64,000 nucleotides of DNA, taken from assembly GCA_037720595.1 (NCBI GenBank), contig JBBJLW010000014.1, forward strand, positions 1-64,000, read 5' to 3'. This document shows, in pieces, positions 26,757 through 34,320 of the stretch (position 1 is the stretch's first letter; the number at the start of each line of letters is the position of its first letter). Origin of the DNA: Gaiellasilicea sp037720595 (GTDB taxonomy: Bacteria; Actinomycetota; Thermoleophilia; Gaiellales; Gaiellaceae). A model generated the notes under the pieces. The model did no database searches, was not told the DNA's origin, and saw only the letters and a program-made list of their open reading frames with translations. The position numbers were made by a program, and so were the translations under genes.

Positions 26757-28571
26757 GTGAAGCTCGCGTCGATTCGCGGTCCGGCCCTGCTCGCCGTGCT
26801 GTACGCGATCCCGCTCGTCCTGTGGGCGGGATCCGAGCCGCTCGACGCACGCTTCACCGGCTCGTTCGCGACGCTGACGAGCATCGCGGTGCTGTGCGCC
26901 TTCGCGGGGACGTCCGCCTTCGCGCTCAACCTGATCCTCGGCGCCCGGTTGCGCTTCGTCGAGAAGGTGTTCGGAGGGCTCGACTCGATGTACCAGGCCC
27001 ACCGCGTCAACGGCCAGCTCGCATTTGCGCTGCTGCTCGGCCACGTAGTGCTGATCTTGGCCGGCCGGGCGACCATCTCCTCAGGTACGGCCCTCGATCT
27101 CCTCGGCCCCGGCGCAGGCTGGACCGTCTTCGCCGGGGTCCTCGCGTTCGGTGCGATGGCTGTGTCGATCCTGCTGACGCTCTTCGTCCGGCTCGGGCAC
27201 GAGGTCTTCGTCTACGTCCAGCGCACCTTCGGCTTCATTTTCCTCGGCGCGACCTACCACGTCTTCACGACCTCGGGGGCGAAGGCGGATTCGCGCGCGC
27301 TGAACCTCTACCTGGCCACGCTCGCGACCCTCGGCGTGGCTGCGTTCGTGTACCGCTCGGTGCTCGGAAACCTGCTCGTTCGTCGCCACCGCTACCGAGT
27401 TCAGGCGGTGAACCGGCTCGACGAGTTCGTGACCGAAATCGTGATGACGCCGCTGCGAAAGCCGCTGAGCTTCAGTCCGGGTCAGTTCGTCTTCGTCAAC
27501 TTCCGCTCGCTCGCGCTCAGGGAGCGATTCCGTCCGTTCGAGGTCTCGGCGCAGGGCGTTTTCTCGATCCGAGCCGGAGAGTTGAGCAACCAGTTCCATC
27601 CGTTCTCGATCACCTCGGCCCCGGGCGAGCCGACGCTGAGGATCACCGTCAAGGCCGTCGGCGACTACACCCGCGCGCTGCGCGAGCTCGAGCCCGGCGC
27701 CGACGCCGTCGTCGAGGGCTCCTACGGCTCGTTCTCGCATCGCAACGTCCCGAACCGGAAGCAGGTCTGGATCGCGGGCGGGATCGGCGTCACACCTTTC
27801 CTGAGCATGGCGCGCAGCCTTGGGGAGCGCGACGAGCCCTCGGTCGACTTCTACTACTGCGTCGAGAACGAGGACGAGGCGCACTTCCTCGGAGAGCTCG
27901 ACGCGATCGCGGCCCGCCGACACGACTTTCGCGTCTTCGTCCTGGCGCGGGACGAGGCCGGCTTCCTGACCGCCGGGCGAATCGCGGCCGAGAGCGGGAA
28001 CCTCCCGTCGAAGGGAGTGCTGATCTGCGGCCCCCCCGCGATGATCGTGAACCTCAGATCGCAACTGCTCGAGGCCGGGGTCCCGACCGCCCAGATCCAC
28101 GCAGAGGAGTTCGGCTTCGCCAAGCTCGGCCGTTCCGAGTCGACGCCGACACCTGGATCGCGTGATCTCTCCCCGCCTCGAGCACGCCGCGCGCCCGACG
28201 TCGAGGCCGCGATCTTCATGCTCGCAGCACTCGCCTTCGCAGGACTCACGTTTGCGGTCGGGATCATCGTCGGGCAGAACACGGGTGCGCCTGCGGGCGA
28301 CGACGCGCCTGCCGCCGGCACGACAGCGGATCAGCGCACGAGCGGCGACGAGATCTTCGCTTCGGCAGGGTGCGGCGACTGCCATACCCTCGCCGCAGCC
28401 CGCTCGACCGGCAACGTCGGCCCGAACCTCGATCTGACGAAGCCCGACGCCGCGCTCGTCCGCGAATTCGTCGCGAACGGACGCGGCGCCATGCCGTCGT
28501 ACGAGGGACGCCTGACCGAGCAGCAGATCCGCGCTGTGGCGGACTTCGTCGCCGGTGCCGCAGGGCGATAG
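26757..28571 (+). CDS. Ferric-reductase-type flavocytochrome fused to cytochrome c
   Basis: 604 aa, GTG start. Residues about 5-190: six-helix ferric reductase-like membrane domain with candidate haem-ligand His in HRVNGQL, LLGHVVL and YHVFT. About 205-320: FAD-binding barrel with HPFSITSAP. About 325-450: NAD(P)H-binding domain (IAGGIGVTPFLSMA, CGPPAM). About 475-505: extra transmembrane helix. About 520-604: class I cytochrome c with haem motif CGDCH (539-543) and probable axial Met579 in GAMPSY. The last domain is unusual for this family and would lie outside the membrane, so NAD(P)H electrons could pass through the membrane haems to an external haem c. Divergent from TetR. Confidence 0.85.
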   Translation: MKLASIRGPALLAVLYAIPLVLWAGSEPLDARFTGSFATLTSIAVLCAFAGTSAFALNLILGARLRFVEKVFGGLDSMYQAHRVNGQLAFALLLGHVVLILAGRATISSGTALDLLGPGAGWTVFAGVLAFGAMAVSILLTLFVRLGHEVFVYVQRTFGFIFLGATYHVFTTSGAKADSRALNLYLATLATLGVAAFVYRSVLGNLLVRRHRYRVQAVNRLDEFVTEIVMTPLRKPLSFSPGQFVFVNFRSLALRERFRPFEVSAQGVFSIRAGELSNQFHPFSITSAPGEPTLRITVKAVGDYTRALRELEPGADAVVEGSYGSFSHRNVPNRKQVWIAGGIGVTPFLSMARSLGERDEPSVDFYYCVENEDEAHFLGELDAIAARRHDFRVFVLARDEAGFLTAGRIAAESGNLPSKGVLICGPPAMIVNLRSQLLEAGVPTAQIHAEEFGFAKLGRSESTPTPGSRDLSPPRARRAPDVEAAIFMLAALAFAGLTFAVGIIVGQNTGAPAGDDAPAAGTTADQRTSGDEIFASAGCGDCHTLAAARSTGNVGPNLDLTKPDAALVREFVANGRGAMPSYEGRLTEQQIRAVADFVAGAAGR

Positions 28572-28580
28572 CCGACTGCG

Positions 28581-28892
28581 CTACTTCACCAGATGGTGGA
28601 TCTCGTAGAAGTACTGCCGTGCAGGCGGCCGCCCGGGCGGAGGACCGTCGCCGGCCATCTCCTCCATGATCGGCATCAGCCGCCCGTCGATGAACCGCTG
28701 CGCATCTTCCTGCGTCTCCCAGAGATCGAAGATGCGGAAGACCTTCTGCTCCTCGTCCCAGCCGGCTGTGTGGACGATCATCCCCTTGGGTCGGTCGGCG
28801 TCAGGATTGATGCGCTCGGAGATCGCGTCGTAGTTCGTCGTGCTCCGATCGTCGCCGGTCGCCGGAAACTCCTGCACGTACGCAACGGCCAT
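28581..28892 (-). CDS. Small ABM/EthD-like stress-responsive domain protein
   Basis: 103 aa from ATG 28892 with GAGAG upstream; the longer frame to 28940 lacks a better start. Pattern AVAYVQEFPA, then YDAISERINPDADRPKGM, VFRIFDLWETQEDAQRFIDG fits a dimeric alpha-beta barrel of the antibiotic-biosynthesis-monooxygenase type. Role unknown. Its stop is 10 nt from that of the convergent flavocytochrome gene. Confidence 0.6.
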   Translation of the reverse strand: MAVAYVQEFPATGDDRSTTNYDAISERINPDADRPKGMIVHTAGWDEEQKVFRIFDLWETQEDAQRFIDGRLMPIMEEMAGDGPPPGRPPARQYFYEIHHLVK

Positions 28893-28980
28893 GAGGCTCT
28901 CCTCGGTCGGGGCCACGATCCTATCGCGCGTCGGGTTCACGATCCACTCGCCTCTCCAGGCCGCAGGTGTCCCGTAAGGC

Positions 28981-29140
28981 CGGGAGCGAAGCGACCGATC
29001 AGGGGTCTTGGCGGCGAGCCGGCCGAGCTATGGAGCGAGCCGGGAGCGAAGCGACCCTTCAGGGATCTACGCGCGGGCGCGGGCTTTGCCCGTGCCCTTG
29101 CGCACAAGAAAGCGCGAAGCGACCCTTCAGGGGTCTTCGC
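28981..29140. repeat. Three direct repeats of a hairpin unit (GAAGCGACC...GGGTC)
   Basis: The unit GAAGCGACC-YTCAGGG-TCT occurs at 28988, 29048 and 29117, with the first two exactly 60 bp apart and each preceded by CGGGAGC or AGCGC. The third unit is itself a hairpin: GCGCGAA pairs with TTCGCGC and GACCC with GGGTC around TTCAG. No protein-coding signal. It fills the gap between the peroxiredoxin 3' end and the small ABM-like gene. Confidence 0.7.
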
Positions 29141-29176
29141 GCAACGGGGGATCCGCTCCCGCGGATACCCCGTTGC
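29141..29176 (-). terminator. Hairpin after the peroxiredoxin gene
   Basis: GCAACGGGG-ATCCGC pairs with GCGGAT-CCCCGTTGC (16 bp, one mismatch, loop TCCC). It lies 12 nt beyond the peroxiredoxin stop on the minus strand, with no clear U-run. Confidence 0.6.
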
Positions 29177-29188
29177 TTGCAAGCAGAG

Positions 29189-29848
29189 CTATCGTGGCTG
29201 AGGCACGATCCGGATGTAGGGGCGCGGCTCCTTCCACCCGTCCGGATACGTCTCCTTGGCCTCCTCGTTCGAGACCGAGCCGGCGATGATCACATCGTCT
29301 CCCGGTTGCCAGTTCGCCGGAGTCGCCACCTTGTGCTTCGCGGTGAGCTGCAGCGAGTCGACCACGCGCAGCACCTCGTCGAAGTTGCGGCCGGTCGTCA
29401 TCGGATAGACCAGGACGAGCTTGACCTTCTTGTCCGGGCCGATCACGAAGACGTTGCGCACGGTCTGGTTGTCGGCGGGCGTCCGCGCGAGCGGGTCGCC
29501 CTCGGTGCTCGCCGGGAGCATCCCGTACTGCTTCGAGACGTTGAAGTCGGCGTCGCCGATGATCGGGTAGTTCGGCGCGTGGCCCTGCGTCTCCTCGATG
29601 TCCTTGGCCCAGTCGGCGTGCCTTCCGACCGGATCGACCGAGAGCCCGATGATCTTCACGTTCCTGCGATCGAACTCGGGCTTGAGGCCCGCCATCGTGC
29701 CGAGCTCGGTCGTGCAGACCGGGGTGAAATCCTTCGGGTGCGAGAACAGCACCGCCCAGGAGTCGCCGAGCCACTCGTGGAAGCGAATCGTGCCTTCCGT
29801 CGTCTCCGCCTCGAAATCCGGTGCCGTGTCGCCAATCTGCAACGTCAT
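29189..29848 (-). CDS. 1-Cys peroxiredoxin (Prx6 type)
   Basis: 219 aa, the usual Prx6 length. Peroxidatic Cys45 in DFTPVCTTELG and the long C-terminal dimerisation arm (NWQPGDDVIIAGSVS) are present; no resolving Cys. Reduces hydrogen and organic peroxides. Same strand as the DUF1059 gene upstream (93 nt) and near the catalase, consistent with an oxidative-defence neighbourhood. Confidence 0.95.
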   Translation of the reverse strand: MTLQIGDTAPDFEAETTEGTIRFHEWLGDSWAVLFSHPKDFTPVCTTELGTMAGLKPEFDRRNVKIIGLSVDPVGRHADWAKDIEETQGHAPNYPIIGDADFNVSKQYGMLPASTEGDPLARTPADNQTVRNVFVIGPDKKVKLVLVYPMTTGRNFDEVLRVVDSLQLTAKHKVATPANWQPGDDVIIAGSVSNEEAKETYPDGWKEPRPYIRIVPQPR

Positions 29849-29941
29849 CTTCTCTCCTCGTCAGACCAAATCGATGGCTCCACGATATCCACCGCGTTCA
29901 AGAGCACGTCGCCCAGGCTCGGAGACGAGGTGGGATCAGAA

Positions 29942-30097
29942 TCAATGCTCGTGAGCCATCTCCAGGATCTGCTCGCGCGAGTACGACTCCGCCATTTCCG
30001 GATGATCCGACTTGATGTGGCTTTCGACGTTCTCGACGAGCTTGTCGTCGGTCTCGCCTTCGACGTCCTTGCCACAAGGACAGTGGACGACTTTCAT
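29942..30097 (-). CDS. DUF1059 small protein
   Basis: 51 aa, ATG 30097 preceded by GGAGG. Begins MKVVHCPCGKDVEGET, then ENVESHIKSDHPE and YSREQILEMAHEH, which match DUF1059. The CPCG pair and HxxxxH spacing suggest a small metal-binding fold. Its start overlaps the Rsm22 stop by 4 nt. Function unknown. Confidence 0.82.
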   Translation of the reverse strand: MKVVHCPCGKDVEGETDDKLVENVESHIKSDHPEMAESYSREQILEMAHEH

Positions 30098-31089
30098 GGT
30101 GCCTCCCCGGTCTCGATGTCAGCTGAGTCGAACTCTCGCAGAACGGGATCGAACACGTCGCCCCAGGCCGCCTTCCGGGCTCGGCGGTAGACCTCTCGGT
30201 CGCGCTTCGAGAACGTCGCCCGACCGACGCCGGCCGGCCCGCACAGGTCGATGAGGACGTGGCCGGATCGGACCTGAGGCGCCCGGATGATTCGCGCCGC
30301 GGCGCGTGGGTGCGACTCCCGCGTCAGCGCGACATAGGAGAACTTCTCGTCCTCGAAGCCTCGCGAGACCGCCTTCACCGCGCGGTGCGACTCGCTCCGC
30401 TGCAACCGAACCGCGAAGTGGCACCAGTCCGGGGCCGCGAGCGGGCACTCGGCATCGTGCGGGCACGGCGCCAGCGTGAAGCCGCCCGCCGCGAGCACCG
30501 TCGCGCGAACTGCGAGGACGCGCCCGTAACCGGGGGGCGTCCCCGGCTCGAGCGCGACGAGCGTGTCCGAGGCGCGGGCCCAGAGCGAGACGGCCACCCG
30601 CTGCACGCGCTCGTCGGGAAGCTCGTTGAGCACATAGCCGGCGAGCACGAGGTCGAACGATCCCATCGCACTGTCGAGGTCGGCGCCGACCCAGTCGACG
30701 TCGGCCGGGCCAAGCTTGCGCCCCCGCGCGATCATCTCGGGCTCGGGCTCGACGAGTACGAACCGCTCGAGCTCCGGCCAGACCGCGCGCGCCGCCCATG
30801 ATGCGGTGCCCGGCCCGGCTCCGACGTCGAGGAGCGAGCGCGGCCGCCAGTCGGGCCGCAGCGCCCGGAGTTCCGCCAGCACGGCGACAGCAGCTGCGTA
30901 GGTGGCGGGAGCCCGCTGGGCGACGTAGGCGAGGGCCTCGTCGCGCGTCCGGGCGGGACGCGTCACGCCGCCTTGTCTGTAGGCAGCGGTGAGACGGGCG
31001 GCGGCGGCCTCGAGCTGCGAACGGTCGGCCGCCCGGACGAGCTCGTCGATCGCGGCCTGGAGCGGCGCCGGCAGCTCGCGCGAGATCAC
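30094..31089 (-). CDS. Rsm22-family small ribosomal subunit methyltransferase
   Basis: 331 aa, GTG start. SAM-binding motif LLDVGAGPGTASWAA near 85 followed by VLVEPEPEMIARG; the post-catalytic region has Cys-rich CPHDAECPLAAPDWCHF typical of Rsm22 (possible Fe-S cluster) and SHVLIDLCGPAG-like end strands. Mitochondrial homologues act in ribosome assembly; the bacterial target is not established. Coupled to DUF1059 downstream. Confidence 0.85.
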   Translation of the reverse strand: MISRELPAPLQAAIDELVRAADRSQLEAAAARLTAAYRQGGVTRPARTRDEALAYVAQRAPATYAAAVAVLAELRALRPDWRPRSLLDVGAGPGTASWAARAVWPELERFVLVEPEPEMIARGRKLGPADVDWVGADLDSAMGSFDLVLAGYVLNELPDERVQRVAVSLWARASDTLVALEPGTPPGYGRVLAVRATVLAAGGFTLAPCPHDAECPLAAPDWCHFAVRLQRSESHRAVKAVSRGFEDEKFSYVALTRESHPRAAARIIRAPQVRSGHVLIDLCGPAGVGRATFSKRDREVYRRARKAAWGDVFDPVLREFDSADIETGEAP

Positions 31090-31115
31090 GCCTGCACCGT
31101 ACTACCCTCTCGGCG

Positions 31116-31526
31116 ATGTCTCGGGACGCGATCGCCGCAGGAGCGTGGGCCGCTGTGGTGAGCGGCGCCCCCTCGACCGTGCACGCTCTCGCCGCCGGTA
31201 GCGATCCGCTCGCGGCGACGAAGGCGGCCGGTGCGATCCTGCTTCCGAGCTCCACGCGCGCGCTGCCGCTCGTGCTCGCGGCCGTGCCCGTCCACCTCGC
31301 GCTCTCGCTCGGCTGGGCGGTCGTTCTCGAGCGACTTGGAGTGCGTCGCGTCGGCCGCGGTGCGGCAGCAGGACTCGCTATCGCCGCGCTCGACCTCGGA
31401 GTCTTCGGCCGGCGCTTCCCGCGCGTCCGCGCACTCCCGCTGGGCCCGCAGATCCTCGATCATCTGGCCTTCGGCGCCGTCGTCGGGTTGGTACTCGGCC
31501 GACGGCGCCGCGGGAGAGATTCCTAG
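31116..31526 (+). CDS. Small predicted membrane protein, unknown function
   Basis: 136 aa, ATG 31116. Three or four hydrophobic stretches (about 5-20, 47-72, 82-96, 112-130) separated by short charged loops, ending in a basic tail (GRRRRGRD). No catalytic motif. Divergent from the Rsm22 gene; its stop overlaps the convergent catalase stop by 4 nt. Confidence 0.6.
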   Translation: MSRDAIAAGAWAAVVSGAPSTVHALAAGSDPLAATKAAGAILLPSSTRALPLVLAAVPVHLALSLGWAVVLERLGVRRVGRGAAAGLAIAALDLGVFGRRFPRVRALPLGPQILDHLAFGAVVGLVLGRRRRGRDS

Positions 31527-33016
31527 ACGGCAGCCCCCTCGGGAGCGGGCACGCCGATCCCCTCGGCCACGCGGCGCCCGAGCTCGCCGTCGCACCGCGA
31601 GAACTGCTCGACCATCCGCTCCTGGATCTGCCGCTCACATTGACCGAGGAGGTCGGTGAGGTTGAGGACGAGATCCTCGCGCTCCCAATCCGGCATCGTC
31701 CGATAGCGGTCGCCGGCCTGGGCATAGTCGTTCGTGCGCGAGATCGTGCTGCGAGTGAGGCGGCCACTGACGTCGGGCTCGTAGGGCTCCCCCGCGTCCG
31801 GAGCCTCGACGAGCCCGCCCGTCGAGCTCGGCTCGTAGTTGACGTGCGGGTTCGTACCGGCGTCGTCGACGTAGTACGCCATCTGTCCGTCCCGCTGATT
31901 CGTGGCCGGGCGTACGACGGGCGCGTTGACCGGGAGCTGCAGGTAGTTCGGGCCGACGCGATACCGCTGGGTGTCGGAGTACGAGAAGGTGCGCCCGACG
32001 AGCATCTTGTCGTCCGAGAAGTCGAGCCCATCGACGAGGACGCCCGTCCCGAACGCGACCTGCTCGTTCTCGGCGAAGAAGTTCGAGACGTTCGCGTTCA
32101 GCGTCATCATCCCGACGGGCCTGAGCGGAAACTCGTCCTCGGGCCAGGTCTTCGTGTCGTCGAGCGGATCGAAGTCAAGCTCAGGGTGCTCGTCGTCGCT
32201 CATGATCTGGACGTTCAGCTCCCACTGCGGATGGTCGCCGCGCTCGATCGCCTCGAAGATGTCCTTCGAGTGGCTGCCGAGCTCGGTCGCCTGGATCTCG
32301 TTCGCCTGCTCCTGGGTGAGCGACTCGATTCCCTGACGGGTCTTCCAGTGGTACTTGACGAGCACGGCCTCGCCGGCAGCGTTCACCATTCGATACGTGT
32401 TGACGCCGAAACCGTCCATGTGCCGGTAGCTCTTCGGGATCCCGCGCGGGCTGAAGAGCCAGGTCAGCATGTGCATCGACTCGGGCGTCAGGCTCATGAA
32501 GTCGAAGATCCGGTTCGGCTCCTGGCGGAAGGTGACGGGGTCGGGCTTCAACGAGTGGATCACGTCAGGGAACTTGATCGCATCGCGGATGAAGAAGACG
32601 GGCAGATTGTTGCCGACGAGATCCCAGTTGCCGTCCTCGGTCTTCAGCTTGACCGCGAAGCCGCGCGGGTCGCGTGCCACCTCCGAGGAGTCGCGGCCGC
32701 CGATCACGGTCGAGAACCGGATCACGACCGGCGTTTCCTTGCCCTTCTCCTGAAAGAGCTTCGCGCGCGTGTAACGAGAGGCCGGCTCGTCGCCGATCGT
32801 CCCATACGCCTCGAAGATGCCGTGAGCGACGAATCCGCGCGCATGCACGATGCGCTCGGGGATCCGCTCGCGGTCGAAGTGGCTGATCTTCTCGAGGAAG
32901 TGGTAGTTCTCGAGGGTCGCCGGGCCGCGCTCGCCGACCGTGCGCTGGTTCTGGTTGTCGTGAACCGGGTGCCCCTGCCGCGTGGTCAGGTGGCCGTTGC
33001 GCTCGTGCTCTGTCAT
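31523..33016 (-). CDS. katA: Monofunctional haem catalase
   Basis: 497 aa, clade 3 small-subunit size. Catalytic His in RIVHARGFVAHG, catalytic Asn in GNNLPVFF, and proximal haem Tyr in RTFSYSDTQRYR. Destroys hydrogen peroxide in the cytoplasm. The C-terminus (SNDY, EQFSRCDGELGRR) is complete. Convergent with the membrane-protein gene, divergent from the zinc-ribbon gene. No Fur/PerR or OxyR box was recognised. Confidence 0.96.
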   Translation of the reverse strand: MTEHERNGHLTTRQGHPVHDNQNQRTVGERGPATLENYHFLEKISHFDRERIPERIVHARGFVAHGIFEAYGTIGDEPASRYTRAKLFQEKGKETPVVIRFSTVIGGRDSSEVARDPRGFAVKLKTEDGNWDLVGNNLPVFFIRDAIKFPDVIHSLKPDPVTFRQEPNRIFDFMSLTPESMHMLTWLFSPRGIPKSYRHMDGFGVNTYRMVNAAGEAVLVKYHWKTRQGIESLTQEQANEIQATELGSHSKDIFEAIERGDHPQWELNVQIMSDDEHPELDFDPLDDTKTWPEDEFPLRPVGMMTLNANVSNFFAENEQVAFGTGVLVDGLDFSDDKMLVGRTFSYSDTQRYRVGPNYLQLPVNAPVVRPATNQRDGQMAYYVDDAGTNPHVNYEPSSTGGLVEAPDAGEPYEPDVSGRLTRSTISRTNDYAQAGDRYRTMPDWEREDLVLNLTDLLGQCERQIQERMVEQFSRCDGELGRRVAEGIGVPAPEGAAV

Positions 33017-33122
33017 GGGAACTCCCTTGCGCTCGTCGTCTCGAATCTCGCGACCATTCTACGTTCTGCCCGCCGGCCGCCCGAACGCGCGCGGCTCGAC
33101 ACCGTTTCGCTACGGTGAACCG

Positions 33123-33293
33123 ATGGCGGCTGACGTCCAGGCAGGCAACGAGCGCGAGGTGTCGTGCCCGCACTGCAAGAAGACGTTCACCGCGACCCTG
33201 CTCTCCGGGCGGAGGGCGCGCGGCTTCAAATGCCCCCACTGCCGGCTGTTCGTGCCGCTCGAGCGCACCGCAGACCCACCGCGCTCGCGCTGA
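33123..33293 (+). CDS. Small zinc-ribbon protein
   Basis: 56 aa from ATG 33123. Two CPHC knuckles (VSCPHCKKTF and FKCPHCRLFV) 18 residues apart predict one zinc ribbon. Short charged tails, no other domain. Function unknown; it could bind nucleic acid or protein. Divergent from catalase. Confidence 0.65.
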   Translation: MAADVQAGNEREVSCPHCKKTFTATLLSGRRARGFKCPHCRLFVPLERTADPPRSR

Positions 33294-33432
33294 TCCGCCT
33301 CTACCGGCTCGTTGCACACGGGCGCCCCGACGACGGCGAGCGTGCGGCGGAGCCTCAGAGCGTGGCGCTTGCGACATACGATGGGCTCGGCATGACCTCT
33401 TACGGGGCGAAGACCGAAGGGAACGGATCCGG

Positions 33433-33870
33433 ATGAGAACGGCTGTCTGTCTCGCCGCGCTGATCGCGCTCGCGGTTGCGGGCTCGGCGGGTGCCCGGAC
33501 GGACGCGAACGGGATCCCTTCCTACGTGGACGGCTACGCGAAGTGGCCGAAGCTGAACGCCAAGCCGATCCGGGGCGGTTCGCCGGCCCACCAGGGAACG
33601 AAGCAGGTCTACGCGAGCAAGCGGACGGGCACGAACTATCCGCTCGGCACGATCGTCGTCAAGACGGCGACTCCGCCCGGCAAACAGTGGCTCTCGCTGG
33701 TCGCGACGATGCGAAAGATCCGGGGAACCACGAACGGCGGCTGGCGCTGGGAGGAGTTCACCCGCTCCTCACCGACCGCACGCTTCACGAAGATCGCCTT
33801 CCCCGAGTCGGGCTGCGCCGCCTGCCACATGCAGGCGAAGGCGAACGATTACGTGTTCACGCGCCGCTGA
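33433..33870 (+). CDS. Cytochrome P460-family secreted haem protein
   Basis: 145 aa with signal peptide (about 1-21, CLAALIALAVAGSAGA) and a single C-terminal c-type haem motif CAACH. The body (WPKLNAKPIRGGSPAHQGTK, YPLGTIVVKT, GGWRWEEFT) fits cytochrome P460/c'-beta proteins, whose studied members oxidise hydroxylamine or bind NO and CO. A good ribosome-binding site (GGATCCGG) is only moderate. A fragment duplicating its last 20 codons follows at 33956. Confidence 0.78.
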   Translation: MRTAVCLAALIALAVAGSAGARTDANGIPSYVDGYAKWPKLNAKPIRGGSPAHQGTKQVYASKRTGTNYPLGTIVVKTATPPGKQWLSLVATMRKIRGTTNGGWRWEEFTRSSPTARFTKIAFPESGCAACHMQAKANDYVFTRR

Positions 33871-33892
33871 CCGGGCGCTTCACCGGCTCGTC

Positions 33893-33958
33893 TCAGACAG
33901 CCGCCAGATAGACGGCGCCCATCGCTCCCTGGCCGATGAGGGACTCCACGCGAAAGCC
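33893..33958 (-). pseudogene. Fragment of a Ser/Thr protein kinase glycine loop
   Basis: The minus strand reads FRVESLIGQGAMGAVYLAAV then TGA. This is the glycine-rich P-loop of a bacterial Hanks-type kinase (VE.LIG.G.MG.VYLA). Only about 20 codons remain, with no start and no downstream Lys subdomain. It abuts the P460 fragment at 33956. Confidence 0.55.
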
Positions 33959-34024
33959 TGCAAGGACTGCGCCGCCTGCCACATGCAGGCGAAGTCGAAC
34001 GACGACGTCTTCACGCGCCGCTAG
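33956..34024 (+). pseudogene. Duplicate 3' end of a cytochrome P460 gene
   Basis: Reads KDCAACHMQAKSNDDVFTRR and stops, against SGCAACHMQAKANDYVFTRR at the end of the intact gene; 28 bases around the CAACH codons are identical. No start or signal sequence, so it is the tail of a lost paralogue, fused to the kinase fragment. Confidence 0.75.
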
Positions 34025-34027
34025 GAG

Positions 34028-34267
34028 CTAGGAGCGGACGAGCAACGCCTCGACCACGCGATCGAGGTCGGCCTTGGCGTGGCGGTTGACGGCGACGACT
34101 TCAGCCACCGAGCCCGCCTCGAAGAGGCAGAGGCAGGCATCCTCGCCCGGAAGCACAATCGAGGCGAGCCAGGTGACGGCGCTGCCCCTTGTCGCGCGGC
34201 GCAGCCGTTCGGCGAGGCCGGCGGTCTGCTGCTCCGCCACGTAGCGCTCGACCAGGAACACCGGCAT
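34028..34267 (-). CDS. DUF4242 small protein
   Basis: 79 aa, ATG 34267. MPVFLVERYVAEQQTAGL, then VTWLASIVLPGEDACLCLFEA and VVAVNRHAKADLDRVVEAL match the DUF4242 ferredoxin-like fold, of which an actinobacterial member (SCO4226) binds nickel. Function in the cell is unknown. Stands 53 nt downstream of the LuxR-type regulator on the same strand. Confidence 0.75.
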   Translation of the reverse strand: MPVFLVERYVAEQQTAGLAERLRRATRGSAVTWLASIVLPGEDACLCLFEAGSVAEVVAVNRHAKADLDRVVEALLVRS

Positions 34268-34320
34268 GCCGCGACGTTACGAGCACGGCCGAGCGATCGC
34301 GTTGGGGGAATCCCGACTGT

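Noticed and set aside
28967..30190. 407-codon plus-strand ORF through the hairpin repeats
   Set aside because: It reads through non-coding repeats and opposite peroxiredoxin and DUF1059 genes, so it is a shadow frame.
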